From the NCBI RefSeq assembly GCF_041260665.1, contig NZ_JBGCCT010000030.1, forward strand, positions 62,001 to 126,000: a stretch of 64,000 nucleotides of DNA. Reading direction: 5' to 3'. A model generated the notes under the pieces. That model searched no databases and was not told where the DNA came from. It saw only the letters and a program-made list of their open reading frames with translations. Each line of letters begins with the position of its first letter. Positions within the stretch are counted from its first letter, which is position 1. The translations under genes and the position numbers were made by a program. Shown here in pieces: positions 27,601 to 34,335 of the stretch. The DNA is from Catenulispora sp. GP43. GTDB taxonomy: Bacteria > Actinomycetota > Actinomycetes > Streptomycetales > Catenulisporaceae.

Positions 27601-30600
27601 GACCCGCACCTGATGACCTCCGAAGGGCTGCCGCTGGGCCAGGTCAAGAAGCTCTCGAACCTGGACGGCCTGTACCGGGACCTCACGACCAAGCTGGCCG
27701 ACCACCTGCCGGAGGAGGCGTCCGGCGAGCTGGCCGCGCTGTTCCGGCACGATCCGGCCGGCTCCTTCCTGCACGGCGCCGACGACAAGCACGAGAACTG
27801 GCGCCGCATCGTCTCCGCGGTCTCCGGCCCCGGTCTCGTCCAGCGGGCCGACGCGCTGACCGGCGAGGGCGTGACGGTCAAGCTCCGGATCGACGGCAAG
27901 GACGTGCCGCTGCGGCTGTCCCTGGCCGACCTGAAGCCCGCCGAGGCCACCTCCCTGGGCACCGACGACAAGCTGATGCCGATCTCGGTCCACCAGGCGT
28001 CGCAGACCTCGAGGATCCGCAGCTCCCGGCAGCAGGACCTGTCCCTGAGCAGCTCGCTCGGCCTGGGCAAGAGCAACGGCCTGTTCAGCGCCACGATCAG
28101 CGGCCGGGAAACGAAGGCGGCGCGCTCGACGGTGTCCGGCGGCGTGCGGCAGTACACGCGCAGCCTCAGCGGCAGCACGCTGTTCGACGTCGGCGGCAGG
28201 CTGGGCTGGAGGCTGGAGCACCCGGAGAAGCCGATCGAGGGCGGGGTCGACGGCGGCCTGCACCTGTGGGTGTCCTCGGACCTGGTCAAGACCACGGCCG
28301 GGCTCGGCAAGCCGCTGCCGCTGCGTCCGCTGGCCGCGCACGAGCACTCGCCGCTGACCACCACGCCCATCCACATGGCCGTCACCGGCGGCGGGATGGA
28401 CGCGCTGCGTACCGAGATCGCGAAGAGGAACCCCGACCTGTCCCACGAGTTCGGCACCGGCCGGTTCGCCGCGGAGCTGCCGCTGCTGTCCGGCGGCGGC
28501 GTGCGGGTCGCGCCGGGCGTGCACTGGGACGTCACGCCGACCGGGCGGCCGCAGGTCCTGAAGACGATGGCGGTCTACGTCGAGAGCCACGGCGAGGCCG
28601 GCACCATGGTGGACCACGACCTGGAGGTCCGGGCCGGCAAGGGCGGCTCCGGGTTCGGCGGCGGCGCGGGCGACGACCTCACCGGCGGCGCCACCGTCAG
28701 CCACTCGCGGGACACGGCCCAGGGCTCGAACACCGGGCGCGGCGAGAACACCTCGCGTCTTATGACCGCCAAGACTGTCCAGATGGCGCTGGTGCGCACC
28801 CAGGTGCGGCACCGGGTCACCGGCGTCGGCGGCCCCGACGACCGGCCGGTCGAGACGGTCGGCGAGACGCTGGTCATGGTGCCGCTCAGCGAGCTGCACG
28901 ACCGGCGGGACCTCTTCGACTTCCCCGCGGACGACGCCGAGAAGATCTTCGAGGGCTTCAAAGCCCCGGGAGAGGGCGATCCGTCCCCGGCCCTGAAGTC
29001 CGGGATGCTGTTCGGCCCGGTCGGCGCGCGCCCGGACGGCGGCCTCGGCCTGGAGGCGACGGCCAAGGCCGACGCGGCGTTCGGCGACCGCGACCTGAAC
29101 GAGCAGGTCCGCGACCTGCTCCAGACCCCGACGCTGGCCTCGCAGATCCGCAAGCTCAGCGACGGCGGCCTGACGCATCCGATCGTCACCGTGAGCGGCG
29201 GCCGGTACGAACTGCGCATCCAGGCCAGGACCGTCGGCCGCCCGGTGCTGCACGACACCAACGCCACCGGCGGCGCGAAGATGTACAACGCGGACGTGGC
29301 GACCTCCAGCGAGCGCTCCGGCAGCTCGCAGACCACCTCCGGCGCCGCGACCTTCGGCGTCGACACCCCGCACCTGACCGCGACCGCCACGCACACCCGC
29401 TCCGGCGGCTCCGCCGACGTCCAGACCCGGGCCCGGCGCGACATCGAGTCCGAGGGCCTGCGCTTCTCGGGCGATGTGGTGGACGAGTACCGCCAGGACG
29501 TCGAGTACACGTACACGATCACCCGGCTCTCGCACCCGCTGTGGAACCTGCACTTCGGCGACCGTCCGCCCGAGACGCTGCAGAAGACGGTCGGCGGCAG
29601 CTACGTGAGCGAGGTGCGCGTCTTCGAGCGCACGACGCACACCCTCGACAGCCACGACACGCCCGAGACGCCCTCCCCGGCCGAGGGCACACCCGGCGCC
29701 CGGCCGAAGCTGCCGGACACCACGGTCGCCCTGGACTGGCACGGCCAGGAGAAGATCAGCACCCTGTTCCGCGAGGCCGGCGGCACCGAACAGCGGCACG
29801 CGCCCTCGGACGCCGCGGTGCTCAGCAAGGGCACCTTCGGCGCGTCGCTGCACGAAGTGCTCAAGCCCGGCGGCGCCGAGTTCCGCGGCGTGGACCTGGC
29901 GGGGCGCACGCTGATGATGAAGCGCGGCGTCCTGGTCGAGGGCACACTGAAGGCGCCGAAAAGCGTGGCGTTCCTCAAGAGCGGCGCCGAACGCGAGTCC
30001 TTCAGCCACCGCGACGTCGGCACCACGACCGAGCACACCGCCAGCACGAAGCAGGAGACCAAGGGCCAGATCTCGGCCAGCGGCGTCACCCCGCACGGCG
30101 TGACCGTCGGCGGCCGCGCCGGCGTCGGCCGCTCCGTCGAGGAACGCGAGAAGACCAGCGAGACGCACAGCACCGAGACCCGGCCGCGCTGGGACCGCCA
30201 GCCCGGCGGCCTGTTCGCGGTGCACGTGCCGATCGAGCTGAAGCTGGACTTCGGACGCGGCGGCGCCCCGGGCACCACGACAGTCGACGTGCTGGTGCAC
30301 GTGGACGCGGCCGGGGCGGAGGCGCTCGGGGTGCCGGCGGCGAAGATTCGGGAGCTGCGGGGCGAGCCGGAGCCGGTGGCGCCGCCGGAGCCGCCGCGCG
30401 AAGAGCCGGCACCGGTCGCACCGCACGAGCCGCCGAATGATCAGGCCCCGCACGACCAGGCTCCGCACGACCAGGCCCCGCACCCCGAGACCGAGCCCCC
30501 GCGCGAAGAGCCGGCCCTGGACGCGATCCCGCTCGATGCCGCGACCCGCGACGAGCTCAGCCGGTTCACGCCCGATGAGCTCACCCAGCTGGAGAACCTC

Positions 30601-33600
30601 GCCCGCGACACCTCGCCCGAGGACTTCCGCCGCCTCATCATGCGCATCAGCCTGTCCCCCGGCACGGTTCCCGAAGCCGCGCTGCTGGAGCGGGTCCCCG
30701 GCCTGCAGTCGCGGGACCACGTCCTGCATGCCGTCCACGAGGTCCGTGGCCCGGAACCGGAACCGGCGCCGCCCACCGTCCCCACCCACGCCTCCGTCGC
30801 CCCGCTCGTCGCCCCCTTCGCCCACCCCACCGACGGCTCCGTCACCGTCCACACGATCCCGGCCGGCACGACCGTCTACCGGCTCGTCGACATCCGCACC
30901 GCCGTCGCCCACCTCAACGGCCGCATCGAGCCACTGAACAAGCTCGGCTGGATCCACCTCGGCCGCGGCCTGTACACCGCCGCCGACCGCGAGGGCGCCG
31001 ACCTCTACAACGACGCCCGCTTCGACCGCGTCATGCTCCGCCTCACCCTGCGCCGCGACATGGTCGGCATGGACATCCGCGAGTCCGGCACCAACGCCGC
31101 AGAGATCGGGCACCAGCTCGGCGAGCAGCAGGAGAACGGCACCGTCGACATCACCGATGCCGGCCGGCGACTGCTCGACGCCTCCGACTTCGTCGCCGTG
31201 CACACCGGCCAGGACGCCCCGCACGAGATCAAGTTCCACGACGGCGCCCTCGAGCACTTCGACGTGCATCCCGACGACACGAACGTCGCCGGCTACGGCG
31301 ACGGGGTCCTGGCGGTGTACGGCGACTGGGGCCAGCGCTCCGAACACCTGCCGCTGGGCACCGACTACGTCCTGAGCACCATCGGCCGCCTGGCGACCGG
31401 CGCGGACCTGCCCTGGCACCAGGTGACCACCGGCCACGTCCACGAGGTCGCCGACGCCATCGGCCTGCCGCACGACCGCCTCGGCGAGCTCGCGGAGCTG
31501 ATCCCGACGCACCTGCCGGACACGGTCGAGGAACTGCGCGAGGCGTTCCAGGAGGGGGAAGCGCACCCCTTCGCGGTCATCAAGCAGCACCAGGACGACG
31601 TCAAGCTCGTCGGCGAGGCGCTGGCGAACATGAGCAAGTCCAAGTACGACGAGTTCCGGAGCCAGACCGGCTACCAGGACGTCGCCGACAAGGCCGCGGC
31701 CGTGGCCCGGCAGACCGACGACCGCGGGCACCTGGCCGCCGTCAACGACCTGCACGCCGCCGTCGAGAGATACACCGACTCGCTGCCGCCCGAGCAGCAG
31801 CAGAGGTTCGAGCACACCGACCTGTACAACGCCACCGGCCAGGCCTACGCCCGGGTCTCGATCGTCGAGCTGCGGCTGCGCCGCGACGCCGGTGCGTTCC
31901 AGGTACACGTCGGGCACGACTTCGCGGACCCCGCGGCCCGCACCGCGTGGGTCGAGCACTTCCAGAAGGGCTACACCGAGGGCACGGACGACGTGCTGTG
32001 GATCCGCAACCTCAAGCACGACTCGGACAAGGGCCTGAAGCCGGCGATCGAGGCGATGAAGGCCGGCCCCGACACGCGCTACTTCACCGTCGCACTCCAC
32101 GGCTCGCCCGGTTCCACCCACGTCGGCGCCGGACACCTGTCGGTCAAGGAGATGGCCGCCCTCATCCGCGCGGACCAGGGCTGGTCCCGGAACCAGCGGC
32201 CGATCCGGCTGTTCTCCTGCTACACCGGCATGGACGACCACGGATACGCCCACGAACTGGCCAAGGAGCTCGGCGTCGACGTCATCGCGCCGAACGACAA
32301 GGCGTGGGCCGACAAGAACGGCAACACGTACGTCTCGGAGAACCTGTACAAGTACGACGCCAACGGCGTGCCGCGGCCGACGCCGAAGCGTAAGCAGCCT
32401 GATACCGGAGCCTGGCGGCGGTTCTCGCCGGACGGCGGCGTCAAGCTGGAGCTGGCGCCGGGGCAGAAGCTGGGGCGCACGTCCGCGCTGACGCTGCTCA
32501 CCCGGACGCTGCCGCGCACCGACGACGAGATCGAGACCTGGCCGCAGGAGGCGCACGAACCGCTGCGCGCGCTGGCCGGCGTCATCACCACCACCGGCGA
32601 CTCGCTGTTCGAACGGCACCTGATCGACCAGCACATGAACAAGATGCGGGACGATCTGTCGGACCTGTTGGACGACAAGACGGTCGAGACGCTGGCCAAG
32701 CATGTGCCGGCGGATCGCGATGACATCCGGGAAGCTCTGCGTCAGCTGGCGCCGGACACCTCGGATCCGGACGCGTCGCACAACGAGCCAGTGGATCCCG
32801 TCTCCTTCGCGCTCGACGATCCCGAACAGGCCCAGCAGGCACTCACGGATCTCACAACGCGGCTGCAGAACGACGAACACGTCTGGGTCCACGTCGACGG
32901 CTCGCCGTTCGCCCGACGAGTGACCCTGGTCAACGGGGAGCCGCACGTGGGAACGACCCGGCTCACAGCCGGCCACATGAGCCGGTTCGAGAACGCCCAG
33001 GGCTTCGATCCCGAGGACCGGCTGTCCCTGGACGATCCCCGCAACCCCAAGCCTGTGCAGGTCAAGACCAACGGCAACCAGCGCATGCTGTTCCACAACA
33101 AGTCCCTGATGCTGGGCCACTTCACCGGCGACATCGTCCGGGACGGCGCCGCGACCCGCTTCGGCAACCAGCACCTGACCATCGACAAGGCGATGCCGGC
33201 GCTGTTCGCCAAACTGGCGACCCAGGACCCGGCGGAGGTGCGGACGTTCCTGGCGCTGGTCCACCACGACCGCCACCTGGCCGCCTCGACACTGACCGAC
33301 AACGGCTTCGTCGCCCCGGCCAACATCCACTTCCGCCGGGCCACGGCCCAGCAGCGCTCGATCGCCCTGCCCGGCTGGCTCGGCGACCAGGCGCACCAGG
33401 ACAACCCCCCGCCGGACCCGGAGCCGACGGAGGTGACCACGGACGTGACGTACGCGCGCTTCCGCGCCTTCGTCGACACCCGCCTGGCCGACCTCGACCT
33501 CCCACCGGAGGACCGCACCGACCTGATGGCGTCGCTGGACTGGACCGCGACCCGCTTCGACCCGGACCCGGACGGGCTGACCGCCGCAGACCGCGACGCC

Positions 33601-33930
33601 CTGTTCGCGGGCCTGTATCTCAACGCCGGCGAGCGCCTGGACTTCAGCAAGAAGGCGGTGGTCCTGCAAAGCCTGTCCGGGCACGAGGTCCCGCTGCCAC
33701 TGCGGTTGATCGTGCGCGACACGTCCAAGCTGAACACCCCCATGCGCAATGCCCTGACCCGGCTGCGCGCGGAACTACCCGCCGGCTCCCCCGCCCAGAC
33801 CGCGATCCAGGCCATCCTGGACCACCCGGACCGGGAGATCCGCCCCGCGGCCCCGCCCCTGAACGCCGCGATATCGGTGATCATGGATCATTACTGGCCG
33901 ACCATCCTCAGCTGGATGCCCGCGCCCTGA
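18622..33930 (+). CDS. 5102-residue multidomain T7SS effector with clostridial-toxin-like modules
   Basis: The start is ATG 18622, right after the EspC-like gene. Residues 1-110 resemble the WXG100-like targeting domain of long T7SS toxins (LRWLFKLTGSEWPDADED). A hydrophobic helical segment follows (106-170). Downstream order: OTU-like protease signature (C491, H718); TcdA/TcdB-like glycosyltransferase signature (IWLGG 939-943, DGD 1066-1068, STW 1212-1214); helical repeats about 1368-2474 that include a clan-CD peptidase signature (H1786, C1826); six beta-rich modules about 2620-3880; a Pro/Glu/His linker; an ADP-ribosyltransferase/RES-like segment about 4074-4215; a second clan-CD signature (H4493, C4533); and an unrecognised 500-residue end. 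There is no signal peptide. The parts are toxin-like. The ensemble and its target are inferred. The frame is intact throughout, with codon bias like its neighbours. Confidence 0.9.
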   Translation: MGIDLPEPLRWLFKLTGSEWPDADEDKIARFGEQVGGFSDKIDLVNSNMVDTVRLANLSNSGPAMTQYTDNLRDVVNNGMPGMSVGARAMAVEIHDAALQAEYSKGTAVINMAIMAPMIVEAIANAPETFGATMAVAEAGIAAIRTTVPKLLTQMVEKVVTNTVMMEAGDLAVQGYQVLVKRDRSGFDGNLSLNTIEMGAIGGAVDGALTGALMKGAPKFFKAAEAGVTDANKLIWAPPKWANMATQVANNTVTSLIMDGINGQPIDGLSLLQGAALGAAMGGLHHAPGVKVKPFDDFHMNEDFLNGDSWVRPNGAYEDNKTGTNDFSFNVRRQPGSTDGTKTVWYGDPEVTHPEGTPPLNERLGSVIDKTLENHPEGAPKPRFTVLEDVPPAQLDGIRTLAADKGVDIVVPHGTVENGPNGSIRVPGSDGGSGFRMVRPDGSVEHLGSVYDPRQTVGEPIVGGEPPEARVALGGGGEKFVSKEVAGEGDCTVASLADSALSQGVTKKSIHAEGLDLSTDGGMREFRNRIADQVGSQSTDTRPGSAVLLGELSPDGARTVLDRIGPPKASSSSHIDALDLAGPARPRDFTGFPERKVTDPVQELSRRLEQDPATVLSALEDHYTSDGDKGMAQLAAYAKAKVDAGGDVPQHRDLLDYAIRERTLAETPLGGEMLQAVAHTLGLDVVVVSDDKPAFHLNGDSAKRVYIHRVTTEDGRNHYRALRPETKPLGKLSRRTPHPLPGDRAKTARDGSPDGSGEKPRSTETSDTAPKSHITTGTGGTRRSRVPVSSRGGHGALTRRPTGSVSNALHRLAGGAHDPNDRGLMAPANPHPAVPREPNRNVSDLMQLAGRPHNGTARPEDGFEATGGPDVMGVRDVPAKPGFLGGRRLDDLPQENLDRFFEGIDLARTEGPPHDLADLFSGPGAQHDPPRIPHVLHSIWLGGPLHTGDAGHQSFRDTMRDNAATTGLTSVLWTDVPRHEIDELRRQGPDAPRTERQEQIQQMLDWAGNHDIKLANIDEVFAGGDRAELHAEIATERARGTKFSYATASDLLRMDIMHRFGGVYTDGDNRATGHLRTRIEEIQADTGHGQFALSRLEGKQNNSAFIAPPGNRIVHQYRATLKDRYALSLNEILAEKGAQGRDRQMETWRGITRPARLYHRNVRAEVINRTGPTPWFFTKLAASVRRPEDTENTDSGWFRGIDHADIEAGSASTWVPDPNAAPGPPRAHPAPEQVVKAAVTILHREAANREGVLHLPSVMDVIAEAAPDHRDRIWHAVLHTMHETWPNEKYPKPDIVLSGRFENSQRSKDPLFLSQSVPRSVKTYLNDSGLFPRGTLHSAAGYDPTTPEDRWLREDMDKAGFGHLPIEDARDVYQLHKGLFGSEYLSDKTEVDQTVKVLDLLRITSPRSDRTDPLWAHKALRDLVEFRIGDNGNYNAAHLPTLLADHGHMMRRSQRTQAEYRRLSEYARAIPEGQDPERFARNMSPRPPGRGGIRALSARDHDRRWDRAVDVMALRTQIGHLSANQERGMWKLIGLYHKTADRAVSTRPLTLDDMADFRRRLTARHPELGTITDPGAWTVAMADRTFRLSPESGPFSLNDLVRDARRNPDQPYQPPAAEDQHYGTSHPEPPATRKQFKDDAAETRREFDELGPLVAHLPPAHFRDLIANAGDATEHARRQEILRRLHVNVAHLEPADLRTAIQGSRFHRRLSDQLRAYGPDPEVERRDLPAFQDAAEADRFRAEYVEARPDGSGIWIRDPQSQHDMQTRHTSTTMLADPGHFSVVLHGSPEQVHVGKTTLSARDMANLLQHTPEWKDDPRPIRLVACNTGEHDEGFAQQLADLLGVEVKAPNTVVWGVRDGKPYASTLVRRPDGTYRPVKETDGAYRVFSPRTVNADGSAGRAPIRLDSADLGRKPALTVLSRAIAGPFGDTLAGADPVTQKIVGDWQHLMRQTGGDSEKAFDVSESARDALDKVLTPDTIQWMEQHAPAGSEVKQALDALSDARSRPDHGAPPSGSDAAYVYDPVTAHAKSAGLSVDPVTARQLSAVHRALFPDAAPSDTASIRQAHNVLMLARADRGNGVVRPAHVQDVIRHRFGPDATATPERVRKLSDEYTALKTLGPVDQHAWRTHLEYRKARDTQAGDVPRSLTADRPPTEREARTWTDVLTVADGIGFHPDLDHPGAELSALWSAVEAHREVLPAHSAALERPIRYADIEDLGRQLGLYRDRDRAPGESQLDFVQRLSTNIGSFRAAHPNERLSASAMERHLAARDETPAPAPRPARTAAPPRPRTEITDAQARTLSDSLGGFIPPEGLKKLAAVSLKKFPAFTDPRREPRVSDFTDLVHQLLGPGHDVETGVATLAAAATRARRPGSLSALDGALFHDDGDFVRAPWSRVRYEAYVPWSDRHTIERDAALVYYQAFGEHAPADPDAGTVRNMRRAMQVAKLAHASYDRRGQSDPETFYRQLGDRLRPLDGESGTGADSFRRLLTAAGSGDGRYQHPDFLAGPMRRRLNGAGTPRPPLGHGLPPEHIAASRTHAKELPGLFTPTEFGGHEQIETRLRALIPGRGPLHFEVGLPTELREGFGAMADSGLTLRVTRDGHAYDARLKALLRTGPERVEESQATAKNESRMFRTGDDGGGSHGTSRTLTVDGGLKTGFGPLSLGANAGASRIRSRELTSSEAFGGDIYLDPSDGTARHTVQTQVHIEVTDTATGHWVQDVPPADGPAHTVELRIQEHLTATEGFDKEPRAVTRALDDPSIDHLLAERTGYGDELKHRFLADLHGKGLVLGDKGRADVDAYFAELSSPHNVAGLHSTDPLRRAALSTSVTAEDGAGTKIPITLGAHAIARTLTQVSESRAGLKMDTVARHTVKQGVSTGRGGGLPASLTAGGKSHDSTATLGVNGASTRTENASLESAFTVTRTVRAEDTNASYQMESQLDLHVAIGEDRSEHFSVPNATAWIRLRTADHARLISQDGTPERKPASADAASLDPHLMTSEGLPLGQVKKLSNLDGLYRDLTTKLADHLPEEASGELAALFRHDPAGSFLHGADDKHENWRRIVSAVSGPGLVQRADALTGEGVTVKLRIDGKDVPLRLSLADLKPAEATSLGTDDKLMPISVHQASQTSRIRSSRQQDLSLSSSLGLGKSNGLFSATISGRETKAARSTVSGGVRQYTRSLSGSTLFDVGGRLGWRLEHPEKPIEGGVDGGLHLWVSSDLVKTTAGLGKPLPLRPLAAHEHSPLTTTPIHMAVTGGGMDALRTEIAKRNPDLSHEFGTGRFAAELPLLSGGGVRVAPGVHWDVTPTGRPQVLKTMAVYVESHGEAGTMVDHDLEVRAGKGGSGFGGGAGDDLTGGATVSHSRDTAQGSNTGRGENTSRLMTAKTVQMALVRTQVRHRVTGVGGPDDRPVETVGETLVMVPLSELHDRRDLFDFPADDAEKIFEGFKAPGEGDPSPALKSGMLFGPVGARPDGGLGLEATAKADAAFGDRDLNEQVRDLLQTPTLASQIRKLSDGGLTHPIVTVSGGRYELRIQARTVGRPVLHDTNATGGAKMYNADVATSSERSGSSQTTSGAATFGVDTPHLTATATHTRSGGSADVQTRARRDIESEGLRFSGDVVDEYRQDVEYTYTITRLSHPLWNLHFGDRPPETLQKTVGGSYVSEVRVFERTTHTLDSHDTPETPSPAEGTPGARPKLPDTTVALDWHGQEKISTLFREAGGTEQRHAPSDAAVLSKGTFGASLHEVLKPGGAEFRGVDLAGRTLMMKRGVLVEGTLKAPKSVAFLKSGAERESFSHRDVGTTTEHTASTKQETKGQISASGVTPHGVTVGGRAGVGRSVEEREKTSETHSTETRPRWDRQPGGLFAVHVPIELKLDFGRGGAPGTTTVDVLVHVDAAGAEALGVPAAKIRELRGEPEPVAPPEPPREEPAPVAPHEPPNDQAPHDQAPHDQAPHPETEPPREEPALDAIPLDAATRDELSRFTPDELTQLENLARDTSPEDFRRLIMRISLSPGTVPEAALLERVPGLQSRDHVLHAVHEVRGPEPEPAPPTVPTHASVAPLVAPFAHPTDGSVTVHTIPAGTTVYRLVDIRTAVAHLNGRIEPLNKLGWIHLGRGLYTAADREGADLYNDARFDRVMLRLTLRRDMVGMDIRESGTNAAEIGHQLGEQQENGTVDITDAGRRLLDASDFVAVHTGQDAPHEIKFHDGALEHFDVHPDDTNVAGYGDGVLAVYGDWGQRSEHLPLGTDYVLSTIGRLATGADLPWHQVTTGHVHEVADAIGLPHDRLGELAELIPTHLPDTVEELREAFQEGEAHPFAVIKQHQDDVKLVGEALANMSKSKYDEFRSQTGYQDVADKAAAVARQTDDRGHLAAVNDLHAAVERYTDSLPPEQQQRFEHTDLYNATGQAYARVSIVELRLRRDAGAFQVHVGHDFADPAARTAWVEHFQKGYTEGTDDVLWIRNLKHDSDKGLKPAIEAMKAGPDTRYFTVALHGSPGSTHVGAGHLSVKEMAALIRADQGWSRNQRPIRLFSCYTGMDDHGYAHELAKELGVDVIAPNDKAWADKNGNTYVSENLYKYDANGVPRPTPKRKQPDTGAWRRFSPDGGVKLELAPGQKLGRTSALTLLTRTLPRTDDEIETWPQEAHEPLRALAGVITTTGDSLFERHLIDQHMNKMRDDLSDLLDDKTVETLAKHVPADRDDIREALRQLAPDTSDPDASHNEPVDPVSFALDDPEQAQQALTDLTTRLQNDEHVWVHVDGSPFARRVTLVNGEPHVGTTRLTAGHMSRFENAQGFDPEDRLSLDDPRNPKPVQVKTNGNQRMLFHNKSLMLGHFTGDIVRDGAATRFGNQHLTIDKAMPALFAKLATQDPAEVRTFLALVHHDRHLAASTLTDNGFVAPANIHFRRATAQQRSIALPGWLGDQAHQDNPPPDPEPTEVTTDVTYARFRAFVDTRLADLDLPPEDRTDLMASLDWTATRFDPDPDGLTAADRDALFAGLYLNAGERLDFSKKAVVLQSLSGHEVPLPLRLIVRDTSKLNTPMRNALTRLRAELPAGSPAQTAIQAILDHPDREIRPAAPPLNAAISVIMDHYWPTILSWMPAP
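20053..20796 (+). other. OTU-like cysteine protease region of the giant effector
   Basis: Approximate residues 478-725. AGEGDCTVASLADSAL gives the OTU Asp-Cys pair (D490, C491). Near the end, ETPLGGEMLQAVAHTLGLDVVVV and then VYIHRV...GRNHYRAL give the OTU helix-strand pattern with H718. OTU enzymes cut ubiquitin-like links or act as toxin autoproteases. Assigned from motif order only. Confidence 0.6.
21394..22281 (+). other. TcdA/TcdB-like glycosyltransferase region of the giant effector
   Basis: Approximate residues 925-1220. IPHVLHSIWLGG (932-943) matches the nucleotide-sugar-binding start of the DXD glycosyltransferase toxins. ASDLLRMDIMHRFGG precedes the metal-binding DxD (D1066, D1068 in YTDGDN), and SxW (S1212, W1214) matches the C-terminal motif of the clostridial enzymes. 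All landmarks are in the expected order and roughly the expected spacing. Confidence 0.75.
22726..26046 (+). repeat. Diverged helical repeats of about 65 residues in the giant effector
   Basis: Similar segments recur around residues 1368-1435, 2023-2096 and 2410-2473. Each has a helix ending in a LF/AF-G turn (HKGLFG, HRALFP, YQAFGE), a D-x-x-x-V/A helix (VLDLLRI, VLMLARA, AMQVAKLA) and a closing R-G (EFRIG, RHRFG, GDRLR). Looser copies may lie between. The repeats are protein-level only. Confidence 0.5.
23839..24321 (+). other. First clan-CD (C80/CHAT/DUF4347-like) peptidase region
   Basis: Approximate residues 1740-1900. FSVVLHGSP provides His-Gly (H1786) and IRLVACNTG provides Cys (C1826), 40 residues apart. 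FAQQLADLLGVEVKAP follows. This His-Gly then hydrophobic strand-Cys pattern is typical of clan CD cysteine peptidases, including toxin autoprocessing domains. Confidence 0.65.
26479..30261 (+). repeat. Six S/T/G-rich beta-hairpin modules in the giant effector
   Basis: Modules are centred near residues 2665, 2905, 3165, 3360, 3585 and 3830. Each has a polar Ser/Thr/Gly-rich hairpin (for example SLSSSLGLGKSNGLFSATIS) followed by an alternating hydrophobic strand (VQTQVHIEV, QLDLHVAI, VHVPIELKLDF). The composition suits a pore or translocation region. Confidence 0.5.
30841..31266 (+). other. ADP-ribosyltransferase/RES-like region (tentative)
   Basis: Approximate residues 4074-4215. TTVYRLVD supplies an Arg on the first strand. 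LGRGLYTAADREGADLY and VMLRLTLRRDMVGMDI resemble the strand order of RES/ART folds. The catalytic Glu is not clear. Low confidence. Confidence 0.3.
31954..32451 (+). other. Second clan-CD peptidase region of the giant effector
   Basis: Approximate residues 4445-4610. FTVALHGSP (H4493) and IRLFSCYTG (C4533) repeat the first copy with the same 40-residue spacing, followed by YAHELAKELGVDVIAPND. Upstream, both copies also share a phrase like WIRD/WIRN after a DDVLWI or GSGIWI strand. Confidence 0.65.
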
Positions 33931-33953
33931 CCGGAATAGGAACAGCGACGACC

Positions 33954-34331
33954 ATGCCGCCCACGACCCGCATCGCTAAAGTCTTCGACGGCGCCACCGA
34001 CGGCGTCCCGTACTACCTCCCGAACCACCCGCGCCTGACCCCGGCCGAGCGCGACCAGCCCCTGGCCTACCTCGCGGCGGGCACAGCGCTGATGATGACC
34101 ACCGCGTCCGAGCCCGACTTCGTCGAGCCGAACCGCGGCGAGGTGGTCCCGATGAACTTCCGCACCGACGGCACCTGGGTCTGGAACGACGCGCTCGCCT
34201 ACTACCTCGCCGAGTACGGCTTCGCGCCGGAACCGGACTTCCTGGCCGCGATGGAAGCGGCCGGATGGACGTGCCCGACGCCGGATGCCGAGGTTGTTGA
34301 GCGCGCGCTGGAGGAGTTGTTCGGGGAGTAG
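33954..34331 (+). CDS. Small acidic protein downstream of the giant effector, candidate immunity protein
   Basis: The protein has 125 residues and ATG 33954 lies 23 bases after the toxin-like gene on the same strand. It is acidic, without signal peptide or membrane helix. It has a compact alpha/beta look: RIAKVFDGATDGVPYYLPNHPRLTPAER, then MNFRTDGTWVWNDALAYYLAEYGFAPEPDFL, then a helix ending ALEELFGE. I half-recognise the DGTWVWND phrase from uncharacterised actinomycete proteins. Position, size and acidity fit an immunity protein for one toxin activity, but this is inference. It converges with the next gene with four bases between stops. Confidence 0.8.
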   Translation: MPPTTRIAKVFDGATDGVPYYLPNHPRLTPAERDQPLAYLAAGTALMMTTASEPDFVEPNRGEVVPMNFRTDGTWVWNDALAYYLAEYGFAPEPDFLAAMEAAGWTCPTPDAEVVERALEELFGE

Positions 34332-34335
34332 GGGT

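Noticed and set aside
20470-33684. A 4404-residue open frame on the strand opposite the giant effector gene.
   Set aside because: Long antisense frames without stops are a by-product of GC-rich codon bias. Its composition (Arg, Gly, Val, Ala, Gln) has no domain signature and no start site.
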